DNA from: Trachelipus rathkii
Taxonomy: Eukaryota; Arthropoda; Malacostraca; Isopoda; Trachelipodidae
Length of the DNA stretch: 35,087 bases
Reading direction: 5' to 3'
Assembly: GCA_015478945.1 (NCBI GenBank)
Contig: JABUQX010022825.1
Span: 1 to 35,087, forward strand
The notes under the pieces were generated by a model. It had not been told where the DNA came from, made no database searches, and was given only the letters and a program-made list of their open reading frames with translations. The position numbers were made by a program, and so were the translations under genes. The first letter of the stretch is position 1; every line of letters begins with the position of its first letter. Positions 1 through 12,255 of the stretch are shown in pieces.

Positions 1-319
1 TTTATACTAAAATTGTTTCACAATTAAATAAATTTCTATAAATGCTAGCGTTTTGCTTACACAATTATACTCATTTTTCCGTACCTTAATTTCAACATTT
101 TAAATTATTTTTTTACCATTCTTCTTGAAATTTTTTTTTTAACCTTTATCTTTTTATCGAATTTAAAAAAAATTATTAGTCCTTATTCAATAATTCAATT
201 TCAAGATAATTCATAAAATATAAATTATTAATTGTTTTATTTTCTTATAATTTACTTTTTTTCATTTAAATTTCAATATTTTTTTTTTATTACCGTTGAT
301 ATTTTAGGTTTGTCTTCAT
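1..319. other. AT-rich intergenic DNA
   Basis: This stretch is dominated by A/T runs with no open frame or motif I can support. The words near its start resemble parts of the AT-rich interspersed repeat seen at 1838-2380, but the match is too weak to call a copy. Confidence 0.5.
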
Positions 320-690
320 TATTTTTTTGATGCTTACAATTTCCTCCGGTCTTCGCCCCGATTCTGAGGTGGTGTTTTCGTGAGCGACTGAGTTACAGGC
401 CTTCTTTGGTTTCGTTTTTGCCAATGACTTTCTTGGCAAAGCACTTGCCAAACGAGCGTTAGAGCCCGGCACGCATCCCACTTTCAGCTGCACTTAATGT
501 TCCATAACAGACTGGTTGTGGCGCTCTCCCTCTGTTTCAGGTCGTCTTCTTTGCCTTGTGTTTGCCAAATTTTTTCCACGCAAGAACAGGGCATCCACGG
601 TGCACAAAACTTCGACCTTTACGCTTTTTTTTGTGTTGTTAAAATTTCCTTGAAAGAAATGTGTGAACTCTCCTCATTATAAAAGAGACG
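320..690. other. GC-richer island without recognised gene
   Basis: Base composition rises sharply compared with both flanks. Short open frames exist on both strands (minus 290-493, plus 497-682) but neither resembles a protein I know. A pyrimidine stretch ending in CAG at about 523-540 looks like a splice acceptor on the plus strand, followed by an open stretch of about 140 bases. It could be a diverged exon or an old transposon fragment. Function unknown. Confidence 0.3.
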
Positions 691-1219
691 AATTTCTGTA
701 ACACACATTCTTAAATAAATGTTATAAAGTTTTCTAAAAATAATTTATAGTAATATATAATAGTATATATCTAATTAATTTTATTTATAATATAGATATA
801 ATAATTTAATATAATAAAACTTAATCAAATATTATATATTAATCTTTTAGATAATAATAAAAATATTTGAAATTCTTCAAAATTTGAGTTTTTAACATGA
901 TTTCTCAGCATATTTTATTTTGTGATAAAACATAGGGCTTTATTTTTTTTTTTAATATTAATAATAGATGCCAATTTATTTTAATAGACATTTAAGGTAA
1001 GATCTGTCAACACTATTTAGTAATTTATTCAGATTAATCAGTCTACAATTACTTATTCAGCTAATCTTTACGGATATTGCTCTATTCACTACAATCAATG
1101 TGATCTACATCTTGGACTTCTTAAGTACTTCTAAATAATACATTCTATACATCTCTCGTTTTTCTCTCCTCTCTATTATATACTCTCATATATCAGTCTA
1201 CTTATGTCTTCTGTTGTAA
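691..1219. other. AT-rich intergenic DNA
   Basis: Very AT-rich sequence with short imperfect AT repeats. No gene, RNA or mobile-element signature seen. Confidence 0.5.
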
Positions 1220-1460
1220 ATGAAATTACTTTATTTCCCAATTATTTCTGTTCCCGGCTCCCCTTTTTCCAATAGGGACAGGCACCCCCGTGAGGGCTGG
1301 CGCACCTGGGTTTTTTTCCGGGGGACACAACCTGTCTATACTTGTGACTCTCCGACGCTGTTTCCCTTCCTGTATAGTCCACTTTTCGGGGGCTCCATGT
1401 TAATTGTAACGCAAATAAAAGCTTGCTGCGAACAAACACATTAACGGAGGCTCAACCACC
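1220..1460. repeat. GC-richer patch with an imperfect inverted repeat
   Basis: A GC-richer patch in AT-rich DNA. Between about 1276 and 1342 the words ACAGG and ACCCCCG are followed by CCGGGGGACA and CCTGT, giving an imperfect foldback. The patch could be a small MITE-like remnant, but no target-site duplication is evident. Overlapping open frames of 65-74 codons occur on both strands and match nothing I recognise. Confidence 0.25.
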
Positions 1461-1837
1461 CCTCGTTTCCCTAAAAATTACCTTTAAGAATCCTCTATAA
1501 ACATCAATAAAACTACATAAAAAATCTAATAAAATATTTATAACATTTTAAAAATAACTTAAAAAATAATAAATTCTATCAACTTCATAGTTGAAATAAT
1601 TAAAGCGATAATTACATCGTAACAGTTTTGCCATAATAAAAAAGATGAAATTAAAAAAGGAAATCATTCAATAATATGTATTAAGTTAGCATTATATATT
1701 ATATATATTAATCTTTTTTCTAACTATTATACATAATATATTATAAATATATATATTATAAATTTAGACTCTTAAAAGTAATTATATTTTTTCCTAATCT
1801 CAACATCCTCTAGACTATTTTTTTTAACTCTAAAATG
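1461..1837. other. AT-rich intergenic DNA with short AT repeats
   Basis: AT-rich DNA with short TATA-type repeats around 1690-1760. The segment near 1760-1800 (words like TTTAGACTCTTAAAA) resembles 2100-2120, so it may be the worn leading edge of the interspersed repeat that follows. No gene seen. Confidence 0.4.
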
Positions 1838-2380
1838 CGAGTTTTTAAAGCGGTATTTTCAGCCTTTGGAAAAATAATGTTGTTTGCACTTTTCTGCAAT
1901 TTCAAAAAGCAGAAAAAAGAGAATTTATTAATTGTTTTAGATCGTTATTAAATTGACTTTTTTTTTAATGAAATTTCAAATATTTGTCTTTTATATACAA
2001 ATACGCCATCTAGTTGTGACAACCTGGTTTAATAAATAAATTTAACTTCCTCCCACCCCAAATTACGCCGCCGCTTTTTCTATGAAAATTTCTCACATTA
2101 CAATTTAGAACTCTTAAAATCTACGACTTTTTTTGAAATTTTAAAAACTCATTTGAAATTATTTGGGTAAATCAAAATAATTCGAGTTTTTTTTTTTTTG
2201 AAAATAAAAATGTGTTTCAACGTGAAATACACATTTCAAAAAGCCAGAAAAGCAGAGATTTAATTTATTGTTTTTAGCGTGTCTTAAAATTGACGTTTTT
2301 TTAATGAAATTCAATATATTTGTTTTTTATATACCGAATATTTCTTCATTATTTGTGAAACCTGTTTTAATAAATAAATT
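1838..2380. repeat. Two adjacent copies of an AT-rich interspersed repeat
   Basis: Two diverged copies lie in tandem, about 1838-2033 and 2180-2380, roughly 340 bases apart. Shared words in the same order are GAGTTTTT, TTTCAAAAAGC, GAATTTATTAATTGTTTT or a close variant, a TTAAATTGAC-like block, TTTTTTTAATGAAATTTCAA, TTTATATAC, and CCTGTTTTAATAAATAAATTT. The same series reappears around 13,935-14,290, 15,840-16,140 and 16,480-16,740. No coding potential is visible, so a non-autonomous element or old satellite is the simplest reading. Confidence 0.5.
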
Positions 2381-3999
2381 TTACCTCTCATGAAATTATT
2401 ATTATTCTTAATTATAGTTATACTTTAATATATATTATAATTATATATATATTTATTTAGTATAAATAATGTTACCAATTATTTTTCTTCAGTTAAATTT
2501 TTTAACCTTATATAACATATTAATATTAAATTACCTAATTTATTAATTTTAAGAATATCTTTCATCAAGTTGATTTTCATTAACCTAAAAATATACTATT
2601 GTTACGATAATTGTAATCCAAAAAAAACCCATTTTTAAACTAAGTATTTCCTTGGCCATCTACTCAAGTTATTATCAGGAAATTAATGTAAAATATATTG
2701 TTTGTTTTGTATTTTCATATAAATCATTATATTAAAAGATATAATATTAAGATGCTATATATAATAATTCTTTAAAACAGTTGCTGAGAAAACTATTAAC
2801 TCTGTAGCTTAGTTATATTAATTAATAACTTATCTAGTATATATAATATAGATATACTATATATATACTATAAAGATATTATGATTGATTTGTTCATATC
2901 TATTAATTAATAAAACTTTAAAATTTAATATATATAAGTTGTTTACGATATCTTTGGAGGTTACAATTATCATAATATATATAAAATATTTCGACTTCAC
3001 ACCCACAAGCACCCAAAAAACTTGGACTTGCCCCTCAAGTTTAAGTATTACTATGCTATATAGATAAAATATAATTATATTTAAATTTATGCTATTTAAG
3101 GATAAGGTCTTAAAATTATTGTAAATTTATATATTAGCATCTCTTAACGAAAATAATTTTGATATTCTTTAGGAAGGTAATTATTTTGTTTAATCTTTAT
3201 AATATTAAGTCATTTAAATATATAATCTACGTTTACTATAAATATAATAATTTGGTAAAGTAAAAAAGTTAGAAACGTGGTGTAGATAAAATTAAAAAAT
3301 ATATTTTTACAGTTCACTTGTAATAGTTACATTTTATAAAAACTTATTTCATGTAATATTACACTTAAATTACATTAATCGTAAATATATATATATATAT
3401 ATAATCTTTATATGTGTATACTTTATAAATTATATTTATAATTCATTCTATATAATTTAGCAAGATTGATTTATAAAGGCAGAGGAATGGGTCTTATTAT
3501 TAATCTATTATCAAATAGATTTGATTGCTTATTTATAATATAATATATGTTAAATAATATTAATAAGTCAATAGTTGGGATTTTATGAGGCGTTGTTTTA
3601 TGTGAGGTTTTAGGGCTGTACAAATTATTATATAGAAAGTTATATTTTCTGGTCTCACAATATATATAATATTAAATATCTTATAAAATCATTATAATTA
3701 TGAGTATTTTTTATTGTCTCAAGAATTATGATTATAATTATTGATTATAATGCATTGTTAGTAATTATTAAGCTGGAATTATTAAAAGATACCCAAAATT
3801 TTTTTTTGTGATAATTAGTAGGCGGAAATTTATATTGGTTGAGACTCAATTGAATTTGTTTAAAATAATTGTAATCATTGCATTGTTAGTAATAGGAGAA
3901 TTTATTAATTGTGTTTAGTAGGATTCTCATTCATTTGCACATTGCCTAAAGAAGAAGGCTACTGTGTATATAAAGTTAATAATCAATATTTGGCAATCA
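2381..3999. other. AT-rich intergenic DNA
   Basis: Long AT-rich stretch with a short (AT)n run at about 3386-3403. A 60-codon open frame at 2885-3067 has no recognisable motif and is expected by chance. No gene or mobile element seen. Confidence 0.5.
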
Positions 4000-5050
4000 A
4001 ATTTATCTGAACCCAATCTTACCTACTAAAATTGTAGAATGAATGCCTCCCAAAGAAGTCACAATATTAATATAACACAACAAATAATGATTCTTATAAA
4101 GTGAATATTGAGATACTTTGTGCCCTTGTACAGAATTGAGATACATTAAACGTGTTGGTGGCAAGGGACGATATCCTCAAATAATTATGGTGAGCATAGG
4201 GATATGGGTAAATTTAGATGCATTTATGGTATTAGAAGCTCAGCAAGGTTGCGCATCACACTAGCGTGGAACCGCATTATGGTCAGTGTCTATATAATAT
4301 GATAATATAAACTTAACGGGGTGGCGTTTTGGGTTATTATAAGAATGTAAAAAATGATAAAACAATCGGGGATCGTAGATGTGATTTGAGAGCTTATAGG
4401 ACACGTTCGACAGTTCGACAATGAATATCAACAATAATTACCAAGCTATTCGTCTTTCTATTGACAAATAAAAAAAGAAAAAAAACAGTTGTAATGAGTC
4501 AATGTTTATACTAGTTATAAAGGCTAAACTCTAATAGTAGTTAACACCTTTACATGGTTACTTTAATACTTAGTGGAAAGGCAAAATAATAGTATTGATA
4601 TATTGTCAGGAAGATTGGTACTATGATGACTGAGAATATGTTAGGAATTCTATATCTGGAATATATTGATAAGAAATGAGTAACTTAATATACATAAGGG
4701 CTAAATCCATGTAGTAGTAGTTAACTTCTACCTCTTACATAAGTGTTTATCTCATTTTGACAACAGTGAATTGAAGGTAAGAAAAATAAAAATAATGATT
4801 ATAAAGCTGTGTAGGTAAAGGTTATGTGTGGATTGTTAGCTAATAATTCAAGGATGCCAGACATTTATAGTTATCGATATAGAGCGCGGGATCGTGGTGT
4901 GGTACCTGAGTAATGTGTGAGAGGTTGTCGTAGACTGTTTAAGAAAGGCTCTATCATAAGAGTTAAAATATATTAAATGTGTAATCAGAAATAATTATTT
5001 TGACGCTGGGTTGATTGGTTTACAAAATTAATTTAATTAACAATTAATTA
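4000..5050. repeat. Moderate-AT region with imperfect direct repeats
   Basis: Composition is less AT-extreme than the flanks. A segment at about 4517-4560 (GGCTAAACTCTAATAGTAG, then GTTAACACC) recurs in diverged form at about 4699-4740 (GGCTAAATCCATGTAGTAG, then GTTAACTTC), an offset near 180 bases. A second pair sharing GGGATCGT followed by TGAGAG-like words lies at about 4370 and 4888. These suggest an old internally repetitive sequence. No open frame of interest. Confidence 0.3.
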
Positions 5051-5534
5051 TTTTAGTAAAATAATAATCGTAGAAAACTTAAACACCATTGAAGAAATTA
5101 TTTTAACCTTTTTACAACAGTAAAGTAAACAGGCGCCCGGATGTCCCTTATCTTTGGTACCTAGACTGCGTAAATTGTTCGCAGCTGAGTTGAACATTTC
5201 TAAGGTGTTCTTTTCTAGAGTAATAAAAAACGTGTATAATAACAATATATGAATAAGAAACTAAAAATAATAATATGTTATATATTAAAATAAAATATAG
5301 ATAATTTAAATAATAATAAAGATGGTTTTAATTATTGTTTTTAATTATATTAATTTAAAGAAAATAATTAATACTTTATTGAAAATACATTAAAAAACTA
5401 TTTAGATATGCTATTTTTAATTTATTTTCAGATATTAAAGTAAATTTTAACGCATATTCACCAAATATTTCATTTTTTGGATTTCTGTCAGTACAGAAAC
5501 ATTAATAAAGAATAAAAATAAAATTTGAAGATAA
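5051..5534. other. AT-rich intergenic DNA
   Basis: AT-rich, with a 65-codon minus-strand open frame (5048-5245) lacking any recognised motif. Nothing else supported. Confidence 0.45.
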
Positions 5535-5720
5535 ATAATTATTATTGATTTTATATTTATTATTATTATAATTATATTATTATTATTATTATTATTATTA
5601 AGTTTATTTTTATTAATTACACATTATTTATTATTTATTAGTTATCTATTATATTATTATATAATTTTATTGATGTATATTATTATTATTATATTATTAT
5701 CAATTATTATTACTATTAAA
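5535..5720. repeat. (TTA)n trinucleotide microsatellite region
   Basis: Runs of ATT/TTA trinucleotides, purest at about 5575-5600 and recurring less perfectly to 5720. Confidence 0.8.
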
Positions 5721-5805
5721 TCAGTTTATGTAGGATCATTATTTTTATTAATATAATTTTATATTGTCCTAAGCAATAATTATTATTATCTGGGGGTAAA
5801 TTAAA

Positions 5806-6090
5806 GGAGGAGAGGAGAGAGAGAGAGGAGAGAGACCTCCTAACCTTAAATTTTAGGTGGGAGACGGAGGGAGAGAGAGAAGGAGGGGGGATAGGGATGA
5901 GTGTTGAAGAGAGAGAGAGATTTATTGACACCGGGAGACAGAGAGGAGGAGAGAGAGAAGAGAGAGAGAGAGAGAGATGAGAGAGAAGTAGAGAGAGATA
6001 ATGACAGAGAGAGAGCGAGAGAGAGGAGAGAGAGAGCGAGAAGAGTGTAGACGAGTAGGGAGAGAGAGAGATGTATGAAAGTAGTGTGGA

Positions 6091-6124
<34 letters not shown>
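5806..6124. repeat. (GA)n purine microsatellite, interrupted
   Basis: About 320 bases of GA dinucleotides broken by GGA, TA and GTGTAGA-like interruptions, ending in a pure GA run near 6096-6124. All purines are on the plus strand. The Leu/Ser-rich minus-strand open frame across it is simply translated CT repeat. Confidence 0.9.
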
Positions 6125-6128
<4 letters not shown>

Positions 6129-6179
6129 GGTAGCTAGAAAACTTTAAGAAAACCAAATTTTGTGATAACCCCTAAAAGA

Positions 6180-6837
6180 GAGAGATTGTGATTGCCGGTA
6201 GTATTGAAAGTTACGTCAAAAAAAGTAAAACTTTGCCTGCGTCGGTGAATTTTTTTGTCTTGAAACAAATGGTATTTTCGTTCACAGAAGTTATCACAAA
6301 TAATAATCAGTGTTGTAATCGGTGATTAACTGTCAAACATATCACTATGAATGAAGTAATATACAATTATATTGAAAGAAAGTAATAGGATATAGATAGA
6401 TATAGTAAGTATTTATTGTCATAACAAAGAAGTAGTCATAAGTAAGTAGAAAGATAGTGAGAAAAGCAATCTGTAATATATATCGTATTGTAATAGTTAA
6501 GAATAGGTAATCAGTTTAGTTAATAATGATCATTGTAGTCATTCAGATTGTAAATAATTCATTTAGTTAGCAAGCAATGGCTAGATGTTAAATAAGGTAA
6601 AAAAGCATGCTGTAAACCTTTACACTGCATATAATAAGTAATCTTAGAAGTACATTATGGTATAGTTATGATGTTCTCTTGATGTATCTACGTTGAGTAG
6701 TAGTAGTAGATAAGTAGGTAGTCCGAAAAGTATTAGTGTTCAGTTCAGTATGTTGTAGTAAGTTTTGTGTAGTAAGTGAGAAGTATAGTAGTACGAGTAG
6801 TGAGTAATCTGTTAAATAATAAAAGTGTGGATCTTAC
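6180..6837. other. Intergenic DNA with degenerate GTA/TAG-rich tracts
   Basis: Irregular AGTAGTAG and AAGTAAGTAG clusters occur at about 6385-6460 and 6695-6815, like a worn GTA/GATA-type microsatellite. No gene supported. Confidence 0.4.
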
Positions 6838-6924
6838 CTTATTTACCGAGAATTTGCTCAGGAATGAAAATAAGCCCATGTATCTGTCATCTGAAAGTCT
6901 AGCGATTCTAGAAGAGTATCGAGC
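6838..6924 (-). other. Candidate 87-bp coding exon, unknown protein
   Basis: On the minus strand an open stretch of exactly 29 codons lies between a CAG acceptor (intron side ends at 6925) and a strong donor, AAG followed by GTAAGA at 6837 and below. Both boundaries fall in phase 0. The translation starts ARYSSRIARLSDD and ends FLSKFSVNK, with ordinary globular-looking composition and no low complexity. An in-frame TGA lies just upstream of the acceptor, so the open stretch ends where an exon would. I recognise no family. A chance arrangement is quite possible at this length, and no neighbouring exon was identified. Confidence 0.2.
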
Positions 6925-6949
6925 CTGTCAATGACTTGGAACTGTCAGA

Positions 6950-7703
6950 ATATGGATTATTCCGTCTGCTTGGATTTATTCACTATCTGATTCTCTTTAA
7001 TGTACACTGTATATATATAAAATAAAATGCAATACTTGTAATATTATATTACAGAACTTTTCAATATGCATATAAAATAATATTTTTGTCTAAAAATTTT
7101 AATATAAAATAACAATGTAATTATATATTTGTTTGTGACATTTTTGTCATATTGTGATATTTCTTTTACAACATAAATAAATTTTTTTTAATTAAAAATT
7201 ATACAATATAAAGAAAATAAATTAGGATAGTAAAATAAAAAAGTATTGAGCGCAGAATACTTGAGAAAAGCTATAACATTACAATTAAAAGAGACAAGAT
7301 ATATAATAAATTATTCAAGTAAGATTTTATTATTAACTTATTATTATTTAATTATATATATATATGAATAGGTATATATATATATACTGAAGTATTATAT
7401 ATTATTATACATTACTATATTAGTATTAATAAAATAATATATGAATGTATATAGTATTAGTATTTCATTGAAATGTCACTATAATTAAATCTCAATATAA
7501 AAAATTTCGGTAGTAATTACTAGATTATTAAAATAAGTTAAGAATGTGTTTACTTTCACAAAACATGTCACTCTGGGAAATAATACAAGAAATATCTGGT
7601 CTTGAAGAGAAAGAAGGATGATGACTCTATTACCAAAAGGAGAAAGCTCTGACCCGCTTATTATTTCTACTATTAATTGATCCGAAATTTCAATCATTCT
7701 ATT
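6950..7703. other. AT-rich intergenic DNA
   Basis: AT-rich with short (AT)n runs at about 7350-7390. A 70-codon minus-strand open frame (7485-7697) has no recognisable motif. Nothing else supported. Confidence 0.45.
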
Positions 7704-7770
7704 GCTTCGTGGTGTAGTCCACTAACCCTTTAGAACTCTTTTCACAAAATACCGGGTTCTGTACATTATT
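7704..7770 (+). repeat. tRNA-like SINE head or tRNA pseudogene
   Basis: The segment begins GCTTCG and carries an RNA polymerase III A-box-like word, TGGTGTAGTCC (7710-7720), then a B-box-like word, GGGTTCTGTAC (7754-7764), about 44 bases apart as in tRNA genes. The acceptor stem does not close and the B box is degenerate, so this is not a working tRNA. It resembles the 5' head of a tRNA-derived SINE; the AT-rich sequence after it could be the SINE body but is not recognisable. Confidence 0.35.
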
Positions 7771-7795
7771 TATTATATGTTTTGCAACTAATCCA

Positions 7796-7842
7796 ATTTC
7801 TCTCTTTATTGTTTTCTATCTCTCTGTCTCTCTATATTTTTA
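7796..7842. repeat. Short CT-rich microsatellite
   Basis: TCTCTCTTT and TCTCTCTGTCTCTCT runs make a short degenerate CT tract. Confidence 0.5.
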
Positions 7843-8879
7843 TTCTTAACTCATTCAAATTTGTTTTTTTATTTATTCGGGGTTTATCTTCCTCCCAATT
7901 TGTGAGTCAACCCATTTAACAAAATTTAATGCAGGATAACCGTTTAAAACAATCGGACTACTATATATTTTTACCAAAAATTGTACAAGGACCACTCATT
8001 TATTACCTCCATTGATCATTTTCTCTGCTTTTCATACGACATCATCCTAACTATGCACTAGTGTCAAATAGAAATTTTATCTAAATTTTCCTTACAAGAA
8101 AAAAATAAAACTAAGAATAAGTCAATTATTACAACTTGCACCTTAGATCTATAAATCTATCCCACCAAAGTTTTCACTAATTACTGAAAATCATAACAAC
8201 CGGGTACTAAGAAAAACGCTCTAATAGGCAACCAAATCTGTCTTTATCTTAACACACTAAAGACGGCAGACTTTAATGAGTGCCATCAAAAATGGGAACA
8301 TCGCTGGAATTGTTGTATATAATTCTAAGGTGATTAATTGAGAATTTAATTATATATATGAGAATTGTATAAGGTATTTATAATGAATTTGGAATTATAA
8401 CAATGATGTTTGATTTTAAACTTATTAGAAATGATTAAGGTAAAATTAATATTTGACATTTTTAATCAAAAAGTATAATTTAAAAATAGACGATAATAGA
8501 AAAGAACTAGAATAATAATTTAATTATTATTACAAATTATTATTTAATTAAATGTTTTATAATGTCATTTTATATTATTACATAAATATTGATGTATTAA
8601 AAGAGTAAATTTTTTTTTACTGTAAATATTTATTTTGCTTACTTGCGCATAAAATTATTATCAAACAAAATTTCTTTCACTTTGTTTGCCCATTTTTCGC
8701 CAAAATAGTGGTCCCTAGTCTTTGGTATCATATAGAATTTAAAAATTTTAACATTTCATCTTTATGTATACATTAGAAGAGGGATAAACCTATTTCTTTT
8801 ACGCTTAAAACACACGTTCTCTTTTTATTACATTATTTTTTTTTCTGTACAATTCTAGATTTTCAGTTCTTATTATCTG
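7843..8879. other. AT-rich intergenic DNA
   Basis: AT-rich, with no open frame over 60 codons and no motif I can support. Confidence 0.45.
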
Positions 8880-9720
8880 TTCTATCAATGCATATCTTAC
8901 ATTTTATCTCGCGGGTTACTTCGTCCTTCGGCTCCCTCTCCCCGCATCGAAACGGCCTTCTCTCTCAACTACCTATCCATCTCGCAATCACACCTACATC
9001 TCCTGTCGGCTAAACACTCTCTCTCTTTCCACAATTCCAGCACGCTTTTTAACCACTCCACCCTCTCACTCTACCCCTGCCAACCCCCGCCACGCACGCG
9101 GATATTCAGCGGCCATTTCCTGGCTCCTTCGCTCAATCTATCCACCTTTAAACATCAATTTATTCTGCCCCCGTGGCTCTTCCGGCCAAGGCCCTCTTGA
9201 GAAACCTCCTGTTTTATGCCTAATTTGTCCAATTTAAGTTCCCAGGAATAGCAGTCGTGACACTCTGTTTGATTTTTTTTACTCATTCCACTACTTTCAT
9301 GTCCTCCTATTGTTCTTCAACCTCATATCCAGTGCAATCTTTCCCCCTTTCACTCTATTCACTTGACTTTCCCAGCATTAAACTCTCTCCCCCTACTGGT
9401 CTCACATTGTTCCTTCCCGACACCTATGTTGTCTCAGTCTCTCCTTCCAAATCCATTTTGATCCATTGTCCTGATCACTACTTTATCATGTCCTCGTTCT
9501 CAACTATCATAAATGTAGCTATTCAAATATAGCTTCTAGTCTCTGAAAAACTCTGGTTTTAATACAACATAATACAAATTTCTAACCTTCTCTCGTTCCG
9601 TAGAAATTACCTCAGCTTCCCTCCTTTCTCTTTACTTAAAATTGTTACACGCCAATTCAACCCAGCCCCCCGTCCACCAAATTTAGGACTCCTTTAATAA
9701 GTACTGATTTTCCCTAAATT
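8880..9720. other. Pyrimidine-skewed segment with long stop-free frames
   Basis: The plus strand is strongly C+T rich, with tracts such as CTCTCTCTCTTTCC near 9018. It contains a stop-free frame of roughly 135 codons ending with TAA at about 9226 but without an ATG, then a 91-codon frame from a GTG at 9257-9532. Both give Ser/Thr/Pro/Leu-rich proteins, as expected when stop triplets are rare because purines are rare. I recognise no protein and regard both as compositional. Confidence 0.4.
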
Positions 9721-10340
9721 TCAAGCATTTGAGAATTATTTGGTATCTTCATTAAAATTCTTTTCTTATCTTGAAGTTTAATTTGTACGTTACTTTCGGG
9801 ATTTTTTCTTCTTAATTAAATTCATGTTTATTGTGAAAAAAATAAATATTTAATGTGTTTCCATTTCTTATCTACAATGATATCTTCATGCTACCAATTT
9901 CAAAAATCAGAACTAATACGTAATATAAGGCATTTATTAATCTATTGTTTTATTGTAATCTAATTTATTAATATCAAATTTCATAGGTATAATTATACTA
10001 AATATATCATCTATATAATATATATATAATAATATAATATTATAAATATATATACTATATATAAATATAGTAATAAAATATTATAGATATAAGTATATAT
10101 AAAAGAAAGTGATTTCAATTCGAAAAAACAATAAAAGGCAAAATGAATTTATAAATGAAAGGAAAAATAAAAAGAATAAAAAATGAAAAAAACCAATAAA
10201 ACTTCACCTCTGTGTGTCTACGATTTGTTTATTGTAAGGGACTGTGTCTTGTTTCTCCGGTAAGTCAAAGGATTCCCTCAGGGTTGAGGTAGGTTCCACT
10301 CTTGGCGCTTTCAAAAGAGAAATTTGCGTCTCTTAAAAGT
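9721..10340. other. AT-rich DNA with a small GC-richer patch
   Basis: AT-rich, with TATATA runs at 10,015-10,100. A GC-richer patch at about 10,205-10,335 holds a good donor-like word, CCGGTAAGTC (about 10,258), and a short stem-loop, AAGAGA/TCTCTT, near 10,315. No reading frame long enough to support a gene. Confidence 0.35.
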
Positions 10341-11970
10341 ATAATATATAATATATATTGAAATTATTAATAATTATTTAGTTTTATATATATATATATA
10401 TAGAGTATATATATATATATATAATTATACAGAATATTATTATTTATATATACTACTAATTATATTTAAGTTAAATATTACTAAAACTACTATAGTTATT
10501 ATTAATAATAAAAGTTTCTATAATTTATACTATATTATTAAACTATTCTATAATTCATATTATTAATATAAAATAATAATTTATAGTATTAGGATACTTC
10601 TTGCTTTAATCATACTATACGAATTATTATCAGCATTATTAACTACTAATAAAGTTATTTAAGAACTTTCTTCCTAATAAAAGTTATATATTAACATTTA
10701 ATCTGTGTGTAAAATGAAGCTAATAAAATAAAATATCATTTAGTTATGTAACTATTACCATTAATTGTGGCATAAAATTATATAATTTGATAGTATTAAA
10801 ATATAAATCTTTGAATAATTCATTTATTGAGCTTATTATTATTGACGGTATTTTAATAATTAATCAGCATTATGTATTATGAAAAATCAATTAGTATTCA
10901 TATAAAATATATTAGTTCGTTTCAATTGATTATATAATCTGTTATGTACCATATGGTTCATCGTAAGTACGAGATATAAACAGATTTGATTATTCAAAAT
11001 ACTATTAACTAGTTTTCTTAGAAATTATTAAGTTTATTTCTATAAGTCTTTTATTTGTTTCATTTTACTGACGTTATTTTGTTAAATATAAAGAACATTT
11101 CTCATAATTTATGTAATACTTTTTAATTATATCTTATACAATATTCTATTTCATTATAGTATTGATTGAAGATATCGTTTATATTACTGATTTATTAATT
11201 ATATATAAAATTAATAAGAATTTAGCTGTTAATTTACATATATATATGGTTATATTCTAATATTAAATATATTAAATCTAGACTACTATATGATTTATTA
11301 TAATCTTAGAATTTTATATCTGACTTATTAACATAATCTAATTAATAATATTAATAATAATTATTTATAAATTTCATTATTAAGAACACTCTTATAATAT
11401 GTGAATAACTGATTATGATTTTTATTATAATTTCATCCATTAAAATTATAGATTAATTTAATATTATCCTTACAACAAATCAATAATTTATGTAAATTAA
11501 ATTTATTAATATTATGGGGGTATATAGTACTGACATGTTGCCAAAATTGATAGATTTATAATTGATCTTTCTACTATTGGCGTGTTATTTATTTTAATAT
11601 GGTTTTTATGCAATTTATGAATAATAATAATAATATCAATTATTAATAATCAGTCGTTTTTAAATGTTCAAGTCTTTGCAAAATTTTTGTCATCGATAAC
11701 ACTTTGGTGATTTCTTTCTATTTTTGAATCGTTAATATATTATTTAATAAAATTAATCTTGATTATTTTAAATCTAATTTATATATTTATTATTCATTAA
11801 TATATAGACGTTTTTTATATGACATTATGCCAAGAAGCAAAAATTCTATTCTTTAAATTTATTGATTCTTTTATTTAATACTTTATTCTGATTCTTTAAA
11901 TGGTTCTACTCTAAGCTATATTAAGATATTATCTTATCTATCTTAACCGTTGATTATATAGTCATTAATC
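10341..11970. other. Very AT-rich intergenic DNA with (AT)n
   Basis: A (TA)n microsatellite lies at about 10,384-10,422, followed by long AT-rich DNA with TTA/TAT runs. No open frame of note on either strand. Confidence 0.55.
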
Positions 11971-12255
11971 TATCTATCACATAAAAAACTCTATCTATCT
12001 ATCTACTCTATCTATTACTATCTATCTCTTCTTCTCTTTCTTCTATACCAGAAGCTATATTTATCTAATTTATTTCTATTTTTCTAATACAATCTTTTAT
12101 TCTATCTAACTCTCATCTTAATCTATCTAATCTTCTATCTACATATCATCTATCTATCTACTCTATTCATATACTATATCTTAATATAAGTTTCTATGCT
12201 ACTCACTTTAATTTATTATCTCATCTATCTAACTAATAACTTTATCTCTTATCTA
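11971..12255. repeat. Degenerate (TCTA)n tetranucleotide microsatellite
   Basis: TCTATCTATCTA units occur repeatedly with many interruptions (about 11,991-12,030, 12,120-12,160 and 12,220-12,255). The interruptions are mostly one- or two-base changes, from old decay or inaccurate consensus. Confidence 0.75.

Noticed and set aside
5716..6156. 146-codon minus-strand frame rich in Leu and Ser
   Set aside because: It is the translation of the GA/CT microsatellite; the residues follow the dinucleotide repeat.
8880..9532. Long stop-free frames on the plus strand (about 135 codons ending at 9226, and 91 codons at 9257-9532)
   Set aside because: The strand is strongly pyrimidine-rich, so stop codons are rare. 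There is no ATG for the first frame, a GTG for the second, and no recognisable motif.
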